64,000 bases of DNA from Cytophagaceae bacterium (GTDB taxonomy: Bacteria > Bacteroidota > Bacteroidia > Cytophagales > Flexibacteraceae), in assembly GCA_947458545.1 (NCBI GenBank), contig CANGYH010000004.1, positions 62,001 to 126,000 on the forward strand. The letters are read 5' to 3'. Within the stretch, counting starts at the first letter, position 1, and the number at the start of each line of letters is the position of its first letter. The notes beneath the pieces were generated by a model. That model was given only the letters and a program-made list of their open reading frames with translations, was not told the origin of the DNA and searched no databases. The position numbers and the translations under genes were made by a program. Positions 25,012 through 35,754 of this stretch are shown here, one piece after another.

Positions 25012-28000
25012 TTACTTGATAACCACTTGCTCTTTGAGGTTAGCCGAGGCCGACTTGGCGCGTACTACGTACACACCGGCAGGCAGGCCAGCCACGCGGA
25101 AGCGTGTCTCGAGTACGCCGTTGTCTAGGGCACCCACGGTGCGGGCAACCTCACGACCGAGGGCGTCTATCAGGGTTACGACAGCGTTGCCATCGCCCAG
25201 GTTGGCCAGGCGGATGTTGAGCTGATCGGCACCTTCGGCCGGGTTAGGCCAGATAGAGATACCAGCTTTAACGACGGGCTTGGTCAGCGTTACGCTGGCC
25301 GGAGCAAACACCAGTTGCAGACGGCCCGTGCCGAAGGTGGCAGGGTCAGACGTGATGTCGAAGCTGTAGCTCGGATTCATGTTCAGGTCTTGCATACGGT
25401 TGGTGTAGGTATCGCGCAGGTACACGGTAGTACCGGCATCGAAACCATCTACACCTTCGAAGCTGATGGTGTGTGTACCCGTCATCGTAGAAGTTACACG
25501 TACAGGGATGGTTGTCTCACCCACGAGCTCGCCCATTACGTTACCAACCAGGTTCATGGCAGGGTCAGGTACGGTAGAGACGTTGAGGTAGAGGCCAGAC
25601 ATCTTATCAGCATCGAACCTGTCGCGGCCGTTGAGGCCGTAGGTACGGAAGCTGAGCAAGGCTTGGTCGGTACGGGTATTGGCTGACAGCGTCATACGCA
25701 TGGTGTTGGCAGGCAGAGCGCTGCGCAAGAACGTATTCGGCTGATTGGCCTTGTGCGACTCGCGGAAAGTGATGACATCACTAACAGGAGCCGACGTGCC
25801 CACAGGTACACGCAACCAGAAGGCCTGGCTGCTTGGGATGTAGCGTGAGCCACCGTTGGTACCGCCTGAACCTACTTGGTAGAGCGAGTAAGCACCCAGG
25901 GCAGAGTTCCAGATCTGGCAGAAGGCACCGATAGGCTTAGAGATGTTGGCGGCGTCTGTGATGACGGCGTCAAAGTCAATCTCTGAAGGGTACGGGTTGC
26001 CCGCCAGGTTGTAACCAGCAAACTTGAAGCCGTTGTTGGTCTTGGTGAAGGGGAACGTTACGTTACCCGTTACCGGAGGACCTGACACCTCCAACGTTGA
26101 GTTGAAGTTGGCCACATAAGCACTGTTGAGCCACAGGCGGTAACCTTTCACGCGGAAGGTCGGCGTGGTGGGGTTCTGCAGGTTGGTCAGAGCGCTAGGT
26201 ACTTTCCAGCCATCACGCTCGATGAGGGTACCGTTGGCAGAGCGACGGGTGGTGTCGTTCTCGGTGTACTCAAAGATGTTGGCGTTGTTGATTGGCGAAA
26301 CGCGAGGGGCAATCTCGTTCCACTGAGCCAGCGTACCTGTGCGCACAGGAGCAGATACAAAGTACCAGCCTTGCGTAGTAGGTGTGCGGCGCTGCATCGT
26401 CAGGTTACCGGTGAAGGTAGCGCTAGGCGGTACAGGAGCCAGACGGGCCGTACCTGCTGCGCTAGAGCCCAACACCAAGCTGGCACCGGCAGGCACCGTG
26501 ATGCGGCTGTTGGCCGCCATGGTGAGGGTACCACCAGGCTGCACCGTCAATGATGCGCCAGGAGCGAAGGTCAGGCCAGGGTTGGTGGCGTTGCTCACCG
26601 TCAGGTTGGCTACGCTTACACGACCGTTGATCGTCTGCGTACCCGTACCCGCCATGGCGATGGTACCAGAACCTTGTACCTGAGACAGGTTACCTGTAAC
26701 GTTACCAGCTATGGTGAAGGTGCGGGTAGCACCTACGCTCACCGTGGCGGCAGGGCCACCCAGCGTCAGGTTGGTAATGTTTACGTTGCTGTTGATGACC
26801 GGCATGTTGTAGTTGGCAGGTACACCTTGGCCACCTGTATCAGGGATGATAACAGAGCTACCAGGCGTAAAGGCGCCGAAGTACCAGTTGTTGGCATCTT
26901 CCCAGGCACCGCCAGCTACCTGACCTTTCCAGATGTTACCGCCCGTTACGAGCAGCTGCACTGGGATGGTACGAGAGCAACCGTTGGCAAACGATGATGT
27001 TACCGTGTAGTTGTACTGGCCAAACGTACCGAATGTACGTGAGCCAGGCGAGGTACCATTGAATACGTTGGCCGTGAAGCCAGGCGTAGGCGCAGGGTTA
27101 CCGGCGTTGGCCGTCCAGGTGTAGGTAACAGGGCCGTTGTTGAATGTGATAGACCAGTTGAGCAGGGTAGCGGCATCTGATGTCGCAACGTCACTTCCGG
27201 TCAATACCCAGTTGCCATTGATTGAACCAGTTAGGTTGCTGAATGGCTGCTCAGGTGCAAACACACCAGAGAATGGAGCACTACCACCTGACAGTGCTGC
27301 ACCACCCGTCTGGAAGGTACAGTTGATCATGTCGTCGCCGCTGCCACCACGAGCGTTAAAGAGCTGGATGGTCTGGCCGCTCGGCGAGGTCAGGGTCAAG
27401 GTCACGTCGCCAATCCAGGTAGTGGCAATGTTAACCTGAACGTTCACAAGATTTGCACCCACCGTACCAGTTAGCGGACAGTTGATGGTGGATGAAACAC
27501 CAGGCGCATTGGGCAGCAACGCATTGGGCGTGCTTGTGAATGATACCGGACCAGTAGTTGGGCCCGTAGCCGTTAGGTTGGCAGACGAGCCTACCAACAC
27601 AGCCGAAGGCGTGATGCTGGCCGTTACAGCAGGAGGCAGGTTGGTCGTAGAAACTACTACCGTGTAAGGGCCAAACTCGTTGTTAGAAGCGTCACCATCA
27701 CCGGCAGCGATGGTACGGGCACGAATGACGTAGCTACCAGCCGTAGTCAAATCCTCGTTGCGGATAAACCAGTCAGCGGTCTGACCAGACGTTAAGGAAG
27801 CACCCAAGACAATCGTATCCTGGAAGGTCTCAGGAGACGGACGGGGGTGGCCGGCAGGGCGCGTGATCGTTACCTCAATGGGAACGTTGTTCTGGCTATT
27901 GCAGCCAAAGTTGCGCAGGGTTACACGCAGAGGCGTATTGGCAGAGGCGCAAGAAGGTGCAGGCTCTGGCGACTGTACCGCCGTGATACCAAGGTCAACT

Positions 28001-31000
28001 GCAGGGCGCTGACGCAGACGCACATTGTCCATACCGAAGTTGTTAAAGAAGTCGGCATTGAACACAAAGCGAAGGCGGATAGCCTGACCAACATAGGCAG
28101 ACAGATCAGCAGAGAAACGGTTCCAACGGCTGGTGGCGCTGTACGCAGGAGCGCGGCCCACCAAGGCCCTGGTGATAGAGTCCGTAACCTGGATGGTAGT
28201 GAAGGCACCACCGTTCACAGATACCTGAACCTGAATACCACCGTTGAGCGCCGTAGACGAGCTGTTTGTCTGTGCCATGTCAAAGCTCATGAAAGAGCAG
28301 TTGTTGGGCACGTCAAAACATGGCGTAGTGAGGTTAGCACTGTTGCCGACAGAAATGTCATATCCAAGGTAGGTCAGCATGTTGCCGCTGATACCTGGCA
28401 AGAAGGTCGTCGAGAAAGAAGATCCTACGCGCAACTGGCTGTCGAAGCCTACCACGTTATCAATGTCGGTGCCCGTGTAGGTAACCGTCCAGTTGGCAGG
28501 GATACCTGTATCGAAACCTTCCTGGTAGTTGGCAAACGGTACACTGGCTACGGTGGTGAAATCTACACCAGGCGTAAGCGTGTTGTTGGTTGGCAACTCG
28601 TCACCCGTCCAGGTTACTGTCGGGGTTAACACGTAAGTACCGATAGAAGCGAAAGAGTAGGTACCCACAGGCACTGCCACAACACTGTTAGGTGCCAGTG
28701 CAGCAGCCAGGGTAAAGCCTGTCAGCGTAACGGTGCCTGTTCCGGCGCCGGTTACATCAACCGATACGTCGAAGGTGGTACCGGCAGGGATGGCCAGCGT
28801 ACCCGAGTTGCGGACGTTAACCGTCAGGTTGCCTGTGCCACCGGCGCAAGCCGTGCCAGTTACGAGTACGGTTACAGGTGCAAGGTCGTTATCGGCCAGC
28901 AGCGTGGTGAACGAGCCTGCTGGGCTATACAGCGAGCGGTTGGCTCCCGCACGGCTGGCAACCTCAAACACGTAGGCGGTAGAAGGTACCAGACCCGTGA
29001 TGGTGTAGGACGTATCGTTTACGCCGGCACCTGTGTTGGTGGCCGTTGCATAGGTGGCAACCGATGGCGGATCAACCGCACGGCGCCAACGGATGGCGTA
29101 ACCAGACGTAGCCGGAGGCGCAGGCATCCAGCGCACGCGGGCGCTGTTCTTGGTGGGGTAGTTCACCGTAGGGCCAGCACCTACCAGACCGTTGAAGATG
29201 GGGTAGCCCGCAACAGGGGTAGGCGTCCAGGTCATCGTCAGGCCAGCCGCGGGGAAGCGGCCACCTACGGCTGATACAGCCATGGTCGTACCCAGGGGTG
29301 ATACACCCGTCAGCGTGCTGACGCCGGTCGTGTTGTCGCGCCAGAAACCTGTGCGAGACATTACGAAGTATGGCGCAACGTTGCCGCTGCTGATACGCAG
29401 GCCCACCTGAGCGGTGGTGGCCGTAATGGTACCTACAGATACAGAGTCGTACACGAAGCTAATCACACCCGTGCTCGTGTTGACGCGGGCCTGAACGCTG
29501 AACCGCTGCCCAGTCGTTGCAGACGTATGCCGTGCATTGAGCCACTCAAACACGTGCTCGTTGCCTACATAGGCATGGTTCACAGAACCGGTAGCACCGT
29601 CACCGTCGCGCAGCGTAGCCGCGAAAGGCGCAATCACTGACTCACCGATTACGGTGGTGATAGGCGTAGTAGACGTGGTGAAGATGCTGGCGTTGCGGCC
29701 CAGAATTACATAGCCGTTGCTGTGCACGATGGCACGGTCGTAGCTCAGGCCCTGGAAGTTGATGGGCGGAGAAAGGCTCACACCAACCGTGTCAGACGTG
29801 GACAGGTCGCCCTTCAGTACCGTGGGCGAGGTCAGCGGGGTGAAGGTGCCAACCGTAGTAGCCATGGTGTACTTCAGGATAGACTGAGCATATACGCAGA
29901 TGCGGAAACGTGCGGCAATGCCAGGGTCGCCAGCACCGGCGCCGTAGATGCGCAGGAAGTAGGTAGTACCTACGTTGGCTGGCAAGAAGTAAGAAGCAGA
30001 AGCACCACTAGCGATTGTACCCGTGCCACGAGGAATCCACTGCGTGGTATCAGCGATAGGCGTACCAGCCTCGAGGATCTGGATGCCAAAAGAGGCAGCC
30101 TGCAAGCCCGTACCAGAGGCAAGGTCTATGCCCATTACCTGGTCGGTCGCCGTGAAGCGGTACCAAACGTCATCATCCGGATTGCCGGCTGTGGTAAAGT
30201 TGGTGGCAGCCGTACCACCGTTGCGGCGCGGAGCCTGAGGCTCAGGCGTGGCGGCGTAGGTCAGGCCCGTGGTAGGCGTAGCGCAACGGCCAACGGAAGG
30301 CGTAAGCACGGCAGCCGTGGCAATGTTGTTGTTGGCCGGAGGCGTAGGTGTAGAGAACACATACAGACCAAAGCGACCCGTGATAGAATGGCCTGGGCGA
30401 GATACAACAACGGTAGGAGCCGTGGTGTAGCCTGAGCCACCGTCGCGCACGGTGAAGCTTGATACTGCACCGGTGGTGATGGTAGCGTCAATCTTGGCAC
30501 CGGTACCGGCACCATAGACATATACCTCAGGCGCGGCATTGCCGGTGCCGAGTGAACCATAGGTGTAGTCAGACCCACCGGCGGCCACAGACACACCTGT
30601 TATAGCGCCACCAGATACGGTAGCCGTGCCGCGGGCACGGGTGCCGCCTGCAAAGTGGTAAACACGCACCAGGTATTGGTCGCCAGGGTTCAGCGTACTC
30701 ATACGCAGGCCGACCACCTGGCCAAAGGCCGAAGTCGTACCTACGACGGAGCTGCCCGTAAGCGTCGCCGTGCCGAGGATGGTACCTGCCGTGATGTTGT
30801 TCAGCGCGGCATCGTACACCTGGAACACGGTACGCATACCGCCAGAGCCTACAATCTTGATGTCTGTGCTAGAGCTCTGGGCCTCAAACTGGAACCACAC
30901 GTCGTCGTCGCCGGTACCTACCGTGGCAGGGTTGTTGGCGGTAACGGTGGTGTAAACAGACAGGTCTGTCTGCGTGGCATAGCGGTTGCTGAACTGCAGG

Positions 31001-34000
31001 CCGCACAGGTTGGTAGGCTCTTGAGATAGTGCCGGGATGACGATAGGCGAGGTGGGGTCGTCGTTAGACGGCAGCGTGGTATCGGCAGGCACCCAGGCTG
31101 CCACAGCACCAGGCGTAAACACGTACCGGTCGTTACACTGAGGAATATCCTGACGCTTGTTGTTGCCAACATCCGTTGTGGTGCTAAAGCCGTGGTGAGA
31201 CCACACGTTCTGGTTGTCGTGCTGCATCACAAGCGCCTGGCCCGCCGTGGGAGGGGCTGAGAAGCTGCGACCCGTCAGGGCGATGGTAGGCGTGAGCAAC
31301 AGGTTGGCTGCCGTCGTAAAGTCGAACGGCTGCATGTTGCCATAATGGAAGATGATTTGGTTGGTCGTTTCCAGCAGGCGGACCTGGTAATTGATCCGAC
31401 CAAAAGCCACACCGCCGTTGAATTTGGCGCCCGTAAATTCTACGGTAAGCGTCCGGTTGGGCGCGGTGCCTGTCAACAACCACTTGGCCGAGTCTGTCAG
31501 CGTAGTGGTGCCACCTGTGTTCCGGCCGATGACCAGGTCATCCCATAGAGGCATGATGTAATTGGAGTCATTGGCGGTTGCAAGGTTATTCCATGCGGTA
31601 GCTGCCGTTGCCGTAGAAGTCAACCCAAACAAGCGCAGTCGGCCGTTCGTGCTCAGCGAGAACTGGCCCATGTTGCGGCCATGATAGATAAAGTTGAACC
31701 CGATGTTCGTCTTGGCCGAGAAGTTATCATCGGTGCTGGTGCTGCTCCAGCTAGCAAACGACTGGGCCGATGGGTTCGTCAGGATAGACGTAAACGGCTG
31801 GTTGTCCTTCGTTACAGAGAAGGCCAGCGGGGCCTGCTGCGTAAAGGTGATGAAGGTCCAGTCAGACGAGTCTGTAGATGCCGTGCCGGGGCCGCAGTAG
31901 CTGCGCGCCCAGAGGCGGTACTGGGTACCGTCTAGCAGACCTGCCAGGGCTACGTTGAGGCTGGAGGTCAGGCCCTCGTTGCCGCCGATGGCAGCAGCGC
32001 TGTGCCAGCCCGTGCCAGCCACAACTTTATAGTAGTAGCCACCGCCCGGTACCGGTGTTGCCGCACCCCAAGAGGCGGTACCTTGTGTACCGGCTGTAGG
32101 AGTGTAGGTAAGGCCTGTGGGCTCAAAGCATGTAGGTGTTACCCGTACACGGAAGTCGTCCATCGAGAAGCCGTTGGGCGAACTCGTAGGGACGGAGTCT
32201 TGTACGATGAAGTAGTAGGTACCGGAGCTAGCAGGTGTGAAGTTTACCGTAAACCTCTGGAAGCTAGCTGTTACAGTGTTGGGCGTGGTAGTGTTGGTGT
32301 AAGTGGCTAACCGGCTAGACCCTGTCAAAGACTGGGTAGTATTCCACTTCATCATCACGAAATTGCCGGCAATCGCATCAGCGTTACGGCCTTGGAAGCT
32401 AATCTCATAGCTGGTGCCAGCCACCAGGCTCATCGCAGGCATCACGGCAGCACCATTAGAGCTCCATGTCATGAACAAGCGGTTGGGTGCGCTGTTGGCA
32501 AAGCCAGATGTGCTGGTTGTGGCAAAGCCCGTACCCGTCACAACTATGTTAGTCCAGCATGTGGGCAACAGGCCAGCACCCAGGGCCGTCATACCATCAA
32601 AGTTTTCGTTCCATGGTAGGGATACTGGGCCCGTTGTACCGAAGTTAACGATGTTGTAGGCTGACTGCAACGTACCGCCAGAGCAGACGCTACGGATGCG
32701 GAAACGATAGTTGGTACAGGTAGCTAAGCCTGTGAGGTTGACAGACGTTGCACCTGCAGCCAGCGTCTGGGTTGTGCCCCATGTAGTACCACCATCCGTA
32801 GAGAGGGCATACTCGTAGCCATCTGTCGCTCCGGCGTTGTTGGCCCAGGTTAGGGTAGCAGAAGAACTGGTGATGGCAGATGCAGCAAGGTTGTTAGGGG
32901 GGCCACCGCAGACAACGTTGATGATAGACAGATCGTCGTAGTTAACGTTGTTGAAAGAGGCCGTCCCAGCCAGTGTTGTGTTGATACCAAGTACGTAAGT
33001 GCCTGCCGTGGTAGCGGTAAAGGTGTACGAGTAGTTGGTAAACGTAGCCGTCAAGGCCTGAGCTGCGCCAGCGGCCGTCGTCATGGCGGCAGGGTCGGCA
33101 GCATTGCCAAACCAAACACGGGTTGAAGGTGTACCCGTTGTGGCGGTAGCGCGGCCATTGTAGGTGATGTTAACCGTCTGGCCGGCCGTGAGCGAGAGCG
33201 CTGGTGAAAATACCCAACCGCTATAAACGTTGGTAGCCGTGCTTAGTGGAAAGTTAAAGCCTGGCCCAGAGGCAGAGCCACCGGTAGTGCTCGTACCGCC
33301 AGTGGCAGCTGTTACAGTGCCGTTGTTAGCAACAAGCGCCGTCCAGCAAGAGGGGTAAAGGTTAGCACCAGCCAAAATGGAGACGGTCAGCGTGTTCATA
33401 TCCTCGCTTACCGGCAACGCAGAAGTTGAAGCGCAACGCGTAGTGAAAATGAACGGACCAACCCAGTTACGAACGTTGGCGCCATCTATGCGAGAGCGTA
33501 CCCAGAAGTAATACTGGGTATTAGCCGACAAGCCTGTAACCGATGTGGTAACGACGCCAGCACCTGTATTGCCAGAAGCTACCTGCCCGTTAAAGGGGCC
33601 TGCACCAGCTGAAGAAGGTGTAACGGCCCAATCATAACCACCTGCAGGAGCGGTGGTAGCAGCCGTCCAGCGGAAGTTGGCACCTGTGGATGAGGCAGAG
33701 TTCAGGTAAATAGAAGCAAGCGTAACATCGGTGGCGCCAGTGCTGATCGTTGTAGTGGCAGGGTTGGATTGTTGCCAGCCACTCAAGTTGCCACCTGCAT
33801 TGCTTTGTAGATAGAAAACAATCCGCTGGTTAGACTGCAAACCACTTACGGTTGTAGTGGTGGCGCCAGCGGCGAGTGTACCGAAACCTACACGACCCGA
33901 AGAACCAGAACCTGGCAGACCAGAAGTACGCGCCTCCCAGTTATAGCCAGAGGTTGCTGCTGCTACGTTTGTCCATGAGAAAGGTACGGAAGTGGCAGTA

Positions 34001-34821
34001 ACGGCTCCCGTAGTAATAGCACCCGGGCGCTGCACGGTGCCAGCGCTAACAAAGGTGTAGCTAAGGTTGTTGGGCGGGAAGTAAAAGGGGTGCGATGAGC
34101 CTACGAAGCTATTTGCGGCCGTATTGCTGTTGTTCTGCAAAGGGCTATCCCAGGACTCTCGGTTGTTGACGCCGTAAGACGCCAGCAACATCGTAAACAA
34201 GTTGGTTGTAGCATTGCCTGCTGAAACACCAATGGTCGGGCCACTGCCCAAAATGCCCACACGATCGATACGGTATGAGAATTTAACAATGCCTGGCGTG
34301 CCATAAACCAGAATTGCCTGATATGTCAGGCGGTCTGCGTTAGCAACTGTGAGCGTGTAACGAGAATAATCTCTCCATTGGACCACAATGGAGTCAGTGC
34401 CAAACTTTCTCATAGAAATGAGAGGGCTGGCACCTGTTGCCACAGAGGCTACCTGGTCTTGGCCATAAGGCGCAATGATGGCTGCAAGCGATCCTGGCGA
34501 TGTGGAAAAAGCGGCTACAGTAGACGTGTTGGTATTGGCCAACTGAATTAGACCGTTACTTGTCACATACATCCGTGTATAGGTGATACCACCGTAATTG
34601 AATGCCGGGATGGCGATGAAACCTGATAGCCAGGAATCCGTCGCAGAAGTGGCATCGCTGTTTAGGGTAGAGTCGCCTGTAAGCGGCACAAATGCCCGGC
34701 TAACGCGGTTGGCCACATAGTTGCCCACCTGCGCCTGGGCGGTGGTGGCCGCCAGGATCAGCAACGCCGCGAGCCAGGTCCATGCTCGGGTGCGCCGCAA
34801 GGTTGTGTACATGTTTACCAT
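25012..34821 (-). CDS. Giant multi-domain T9SS-secreted surface adhesin (3269 residues)
   Basis: A single 9.8-kb frame with a signal peptide (about 8-31, ending TTAQAQ) and a C-terminal T9SS sorting domain (about 3190-3269: SIWPNPAEGADQLNI, GLPAGVYVVRA, KEQVVIK). Between them are three related beta-sandwich modules near 40-240, 1030-1220 and 1640-1840, several fibronectin type III-like repeats (for example near 260-350, 365-450, 660-740, 895-975 and 1870-1960), jelly-roll/MAM-like modules (near 480-640 and 745-880), CARDB-like repeats (near 1970-2080 and 2210-2310) and a proprotein-convertase P-like domain (near 2360-2500, including TWIGDVTLTLTSPSG). It is Thr/Ser/Gly-rich with no protease triad seen. 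It most likely acts in adhesion, matrix or gliding. Domain borders are approximate. Confidence 0.88.
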   Translation of the reverse strand: MVNMYTTLRRTRAWTWLAALLILAATTAQAQVGNYVANRVSRAFVPLTGDSTLNSDATSATDSWLSGFIAIPAFNYGGITYTRMYVTSNGLIQLANTNTSTVAAFSTSPGSLAAIIAPYGQDQVASVATGASPLISMRKFGTDSIVVQWRDYSRYTLTVANADRLTYQAILVYGTPGIVKFSYRIDRVGILGSGPTIGVSAGNATTNLFTMLLASYGVNNRESWDSPLQNNSNTAANSFVGSSHPFYFPPNNLSYTFVSAGTVQRPGAITTGAVTATSVPFSWTNVAAATSGYNWEARTSGLPGSGSSGRVGFGTLAAGATTTTVSGLQSNQRIVFYLQSNAGGNLSGWQQSNPATTTISTGATDVTLASIYLNSASSTGANFRWTAATTAPAGGYDWAVTPSSAGAGPFNGQVASGNTGAGVVTTSVTGLSANTQYYFWVRSRIDGANVRNWVGPFIFTTRCASTSALPVSEDMNTLTVSILAGANLYPSCWTALVANNGTVTAATGGTSTTGGSASGPGFNFPLSTATNVYSGWVFSPALSLTAGQTVNITYNGRATATTGTPSTRVWFGNAADPAAMTTAAGAAQALTATFTNYSYTFTATTAGTYVLGINTTLAGTASFNNVNYDDLSIINVVCGGPPNNLAASAITSSSATLTWANNAGATDGYEYALSTDGGTTWGTTQTLAAGATSVNLTGLATCTNYRFRIRSVCSGGTLQSAYNIVNFGTTGPVSLPWNENFDGMTALGAGLLPTCWTNIVVTGTGFATTSTSGFANSAPNRLFMTWSSNGAAVMPAMSLVAGTSYEISFQGRNADAIAGNFVMMKWNTTQSLTGSSRLATYTNTTTPNTVTASFQRFTVNFTPASSGTYYFIVQDSVPTSSPNGFSMDDFRVRVTPTCFEPTGLTYTPTAGTQGTASWGAATPVPGGGYYYKVVAGTGWHSAAAIGGNEGLTSSLNVALAGLLDGTQYRLWARSYCGPGTASTDSSDWTFITFTQQAPLAFSVTKDNQPFTSILTNPSAQSFASWSSTSTDDNFSAKTNIGFNFIYHGRNMGQFSLSTNGRLRLFGLTSTATAATAWNNLATANDSNYIMPLWDDLVIGRNTGGTTTLTDSAKWLLTGTAPNRTLTVEFTGAKFNGGVAFGRINYQVRLLETTNQIIFHYGNMQPFDFTTAANLLLTPTIALTGRSFSAPPTAGQALVMQHDNQNVWSHHGFSTTTDVGNNKRQDIPQCNDRYVFTPGAVAAWVPADTTLPSNDDPTSPIVIPALSQEPTNLCGLQFSNRYATQTDLSVYTTVTANNPATVGTGDDDVWFQFEAQSSSTDIKIVGSGGMRTVFQVYDAALNNITAGTILGTATLTGSSVVGTTSAFGQVVGLRMSTLNPGDQYLVRVYHFAGGTRARGTATVSGGAITGVSVAAGGSDYTYGSLGTGNAAPEVYVYGAGTGAKIDATITTGAVSSFTVRDGGSGYTTAPTVVVSRPGHSITGRFGLYVFSTPTPPANNNIATAAVLTPSVGRCATPTTGLTYAATPEPQAPRRNGGTAATNFTTAGNPDDDVWYRFTATDQVMGIDLASGTGLQAASFGIQILEAGTPIADTTQWIPRGTGTIASGASASYFLPANVGTTYFLRIYGAGAGDPGIAARFRICVYAQSILKYTMATTVGTFTPLTSPTVLKGDLSTSDTVGVSLSPPINFQGLSYDRAIVHSNGYVILGRNASIFTTSTTPITTVIGESVIAPFAATLRDGDGATGSVNHAYVGNEHVFEWLNARHTSATTGQRFSVQARVNTSTGVISFVYDSVSVGTITATTAQVGLRISSGNVAPYFVMSRTGFWRDNTTGVSTLTGVSPLGTTMAVSAVGGRFPAAGLTMTWTPTPVAGYPIFNGLVGAGPTVNYPTKNSARVRWMPAPPATSGYAIRWRRAVDPPSVATYATATNTGAGVNDTSYTITGLVPSTAYVFEVASRAGANRSLYSPAGSFTTLLADNDLAPVTVLVTGTACAGGTGNLTVNVRNSGTLAIPAGTTFDVSVDVTGAGTGTVTLTGFTLAAALAPNSVVAVPVGTYSFASIGTYVLTPTVTWTGDELPTNNTLTPGVDFTTVASVPFANYQEGFDTGIPANWTVTYTGTDIDNVVGFDSQLRVGSSFSTTFLPGISGNMLTYLGYDISVGNSANLTTPCFDVPNNCSFMSFDMAQTNSSSTALNGGIQVQVSVNGGAFTTIQVTDSITRALVGRAPAYSATSRWNRFSADLSAYVGQAIRLRFVFNADFFNNFGMDNVRLRQRPAVDLGITAVQSPEPAPSCASANTPLRVTLRNFGCNSQNNVPIEVTITRPAGHPRPSPETFQDTIVLGASLTSGQTADWFIRNEDLTTAGSYVIRARTIAAGDGDASNNEFGPYTVVVSTTNLPPAVTASITPSAVLVGSSANLTATGPTTGPVSFTSTPNALLPNAPGVSSTINCPLTGTVGANLVNVQVNIATTWIGDVTLTLTSPSGQTIQLFNARGGSGDDMINCTFQTGGAALSGGSAPFSGVFAPEQPFSNLTGSINGNWVLTGSDVATSDAATLLNWSITFNNGPVTYTWTANAGNPAPTPGFTANVFNGTSPGSRTFGTFGQYNYTVTSSFANGCSRTIPVQLLVTGGNIWKGQVAGGAWEDANNWYFGAFTPGSSVIIPDTGGQGVPANYNMPVINSNVNITNLTLGGPAATVSVGATRTFTIAGNVTGNLSQVQGSGTIAMAGTGTQTINGRVSVANLTVSNATNPGLTFAPGASLTVQPGGTLTMAANSRITVPAGASLVLGSSAAGTARLAPVPPSATFTGNLTMQRRTPTTQGWYFVSAPVRTGTLAQWNEIAPRVSPINNANIFEYTENDTTRRSANGTLIERDGWKVPSALTNLQNPTTPTFRVKGYRLWLNSAYVANFNSTLEVSGPPVTGNVTFPFTKTNNGFKFAGYNLAGNPYPSEIDFDAVITDAANISKPIGAFCQIWNSALGAYSLYQVGSGGTNGGSRYIPSSQAFWLRVPVGTSAPVSDVITFRESHKANQPNTFLRSALPANTMRMTLSANTRTDQALLSFRTYGLNGRDRFDADKMSGLYLNVSTVPDPAMNLVGNVMGELVGETTIPVRVTSTMTGTHTISFEGVDGFDAGTTVYLRDTYTNRMQDLNMNPSYSFDITSDPATFGTGRLQLVFAPASVTLTKPVVKAGISIWPNPAEGADQLNIRLANLGDGNAVVTLIDALGREVARTVGALDNGVLETRFRVAGLPAGVYVVRAKSASANLKEQVVIK

Positions 34822-35697
34822 GTAAAAAAGGTTAGAAAAAGGTTTAAAAAAGAGAAGGTAGTTGATGAGAACACGAAAGCCCCGCCTTTGCAGGCCGGGC
34901 AGCCCGCCGTTGCCTTGCGGCGGCGGCAGAAGTGAGCTTCAGGGCTAGGTTTCAGAAAACCTATCGGGTTGGCTGCCTGTCAGCGGGGGCCTTGCGGGCA
35001 GGCCCTGCGGCTAAAGGCAAAAAAGGACATAAGTTCAGAAAAAAGAATAGAAAAAGACTGCGCCAGAACACCGTTGACACCAGGGCGGGGGAGGCCTGTG
35101 GATGTGTCAGCCAGTGGTGCCACCCAGCGCGCGGCGCAACTAACGCCTTGACAATGAGCAGACCAGCCAGTCGGAGGGTACTTATGGTAGGGGCTTGCCG
35201 CAGCAGCCATTATAGGCTGAATGCTTTGTTACCGCTAAAGGTAACCAACATTATTTCAATGTGACGGGCAAGCAGTTGCAAAATTCGGAGAATTTCCAAC
35301 CTTTTGAGCGGAGGTAAAGGTCTTCCTTATATAGAAGGGTTGTGAAGAAGTGGGGTTTGCAGGGGTGATGTGTGCGTATAAGTCGTTAGGCTTGGTGTAG
35401 GCGGGTCTGCGCCTATAAAGCCATACTGGGCGTAAAATTCCATTTCTGCAACCACATACGCAAATCCAAACGGCAAAATTTTTTCTATCATTTTGCAGCA
35501 AAGCACCAAAGAGACTTTGGCGCACAACGCCTCTGCCAGTGCTAAAGCGGCCTATACCGGCTGGTTTAACGCACTTTTAACGTCTTGGCAGGCATGTAAG
35601 ATTTAGCACTGTTTCAACAAGGTTTACCTACACAATCTTGTTTTTGCAGAGAACCAGGCCAATCCCAAAGGGGTTAGCAGGGCCCGGTGCCAGGTTG
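34822..35697. other. Long intergenic region upstream of two divergent genes
   Basis: About 880 bases between the giant T9SS gene and the ALDH promoter. The part next to the adhesin start is A-rich (34825-34860) and the middle is mixed. Short frames at 34932-35264 and 35256-35525 have no recognisable protein features and odd composition. No tRNA, small RNA or strong terminator was identified. Some of it may be regulatory leader for the adhesin, but nothing specific can be supported. Confidence 0.4.
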
Positions 35698-35705
35698 TAC
35701 CTTTG
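35698..35705 (+). promoter_or_regulatory. Promoter -7 element of the ALDH7 gene (TACCTTTG)
   Basis: Perfect TAnnTTTG match 49 bases before the chosen ATG at 35755. This position argues against the earlier TTG at 35638 as the start, because that codon would lie upstream of the promoter. Confidence 0.55.
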
Positions 35706-35754
35706 GGAGGCTGCAGCCGGGCCTGGTGCCGCTGGCAGCCATGCTAACACCCTC

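Noticed and set aside
34932-35525. Two short frames in the gap upstream of the giant adhesin
   Set aside because: No signal, motif or start context; residue composition looks random.
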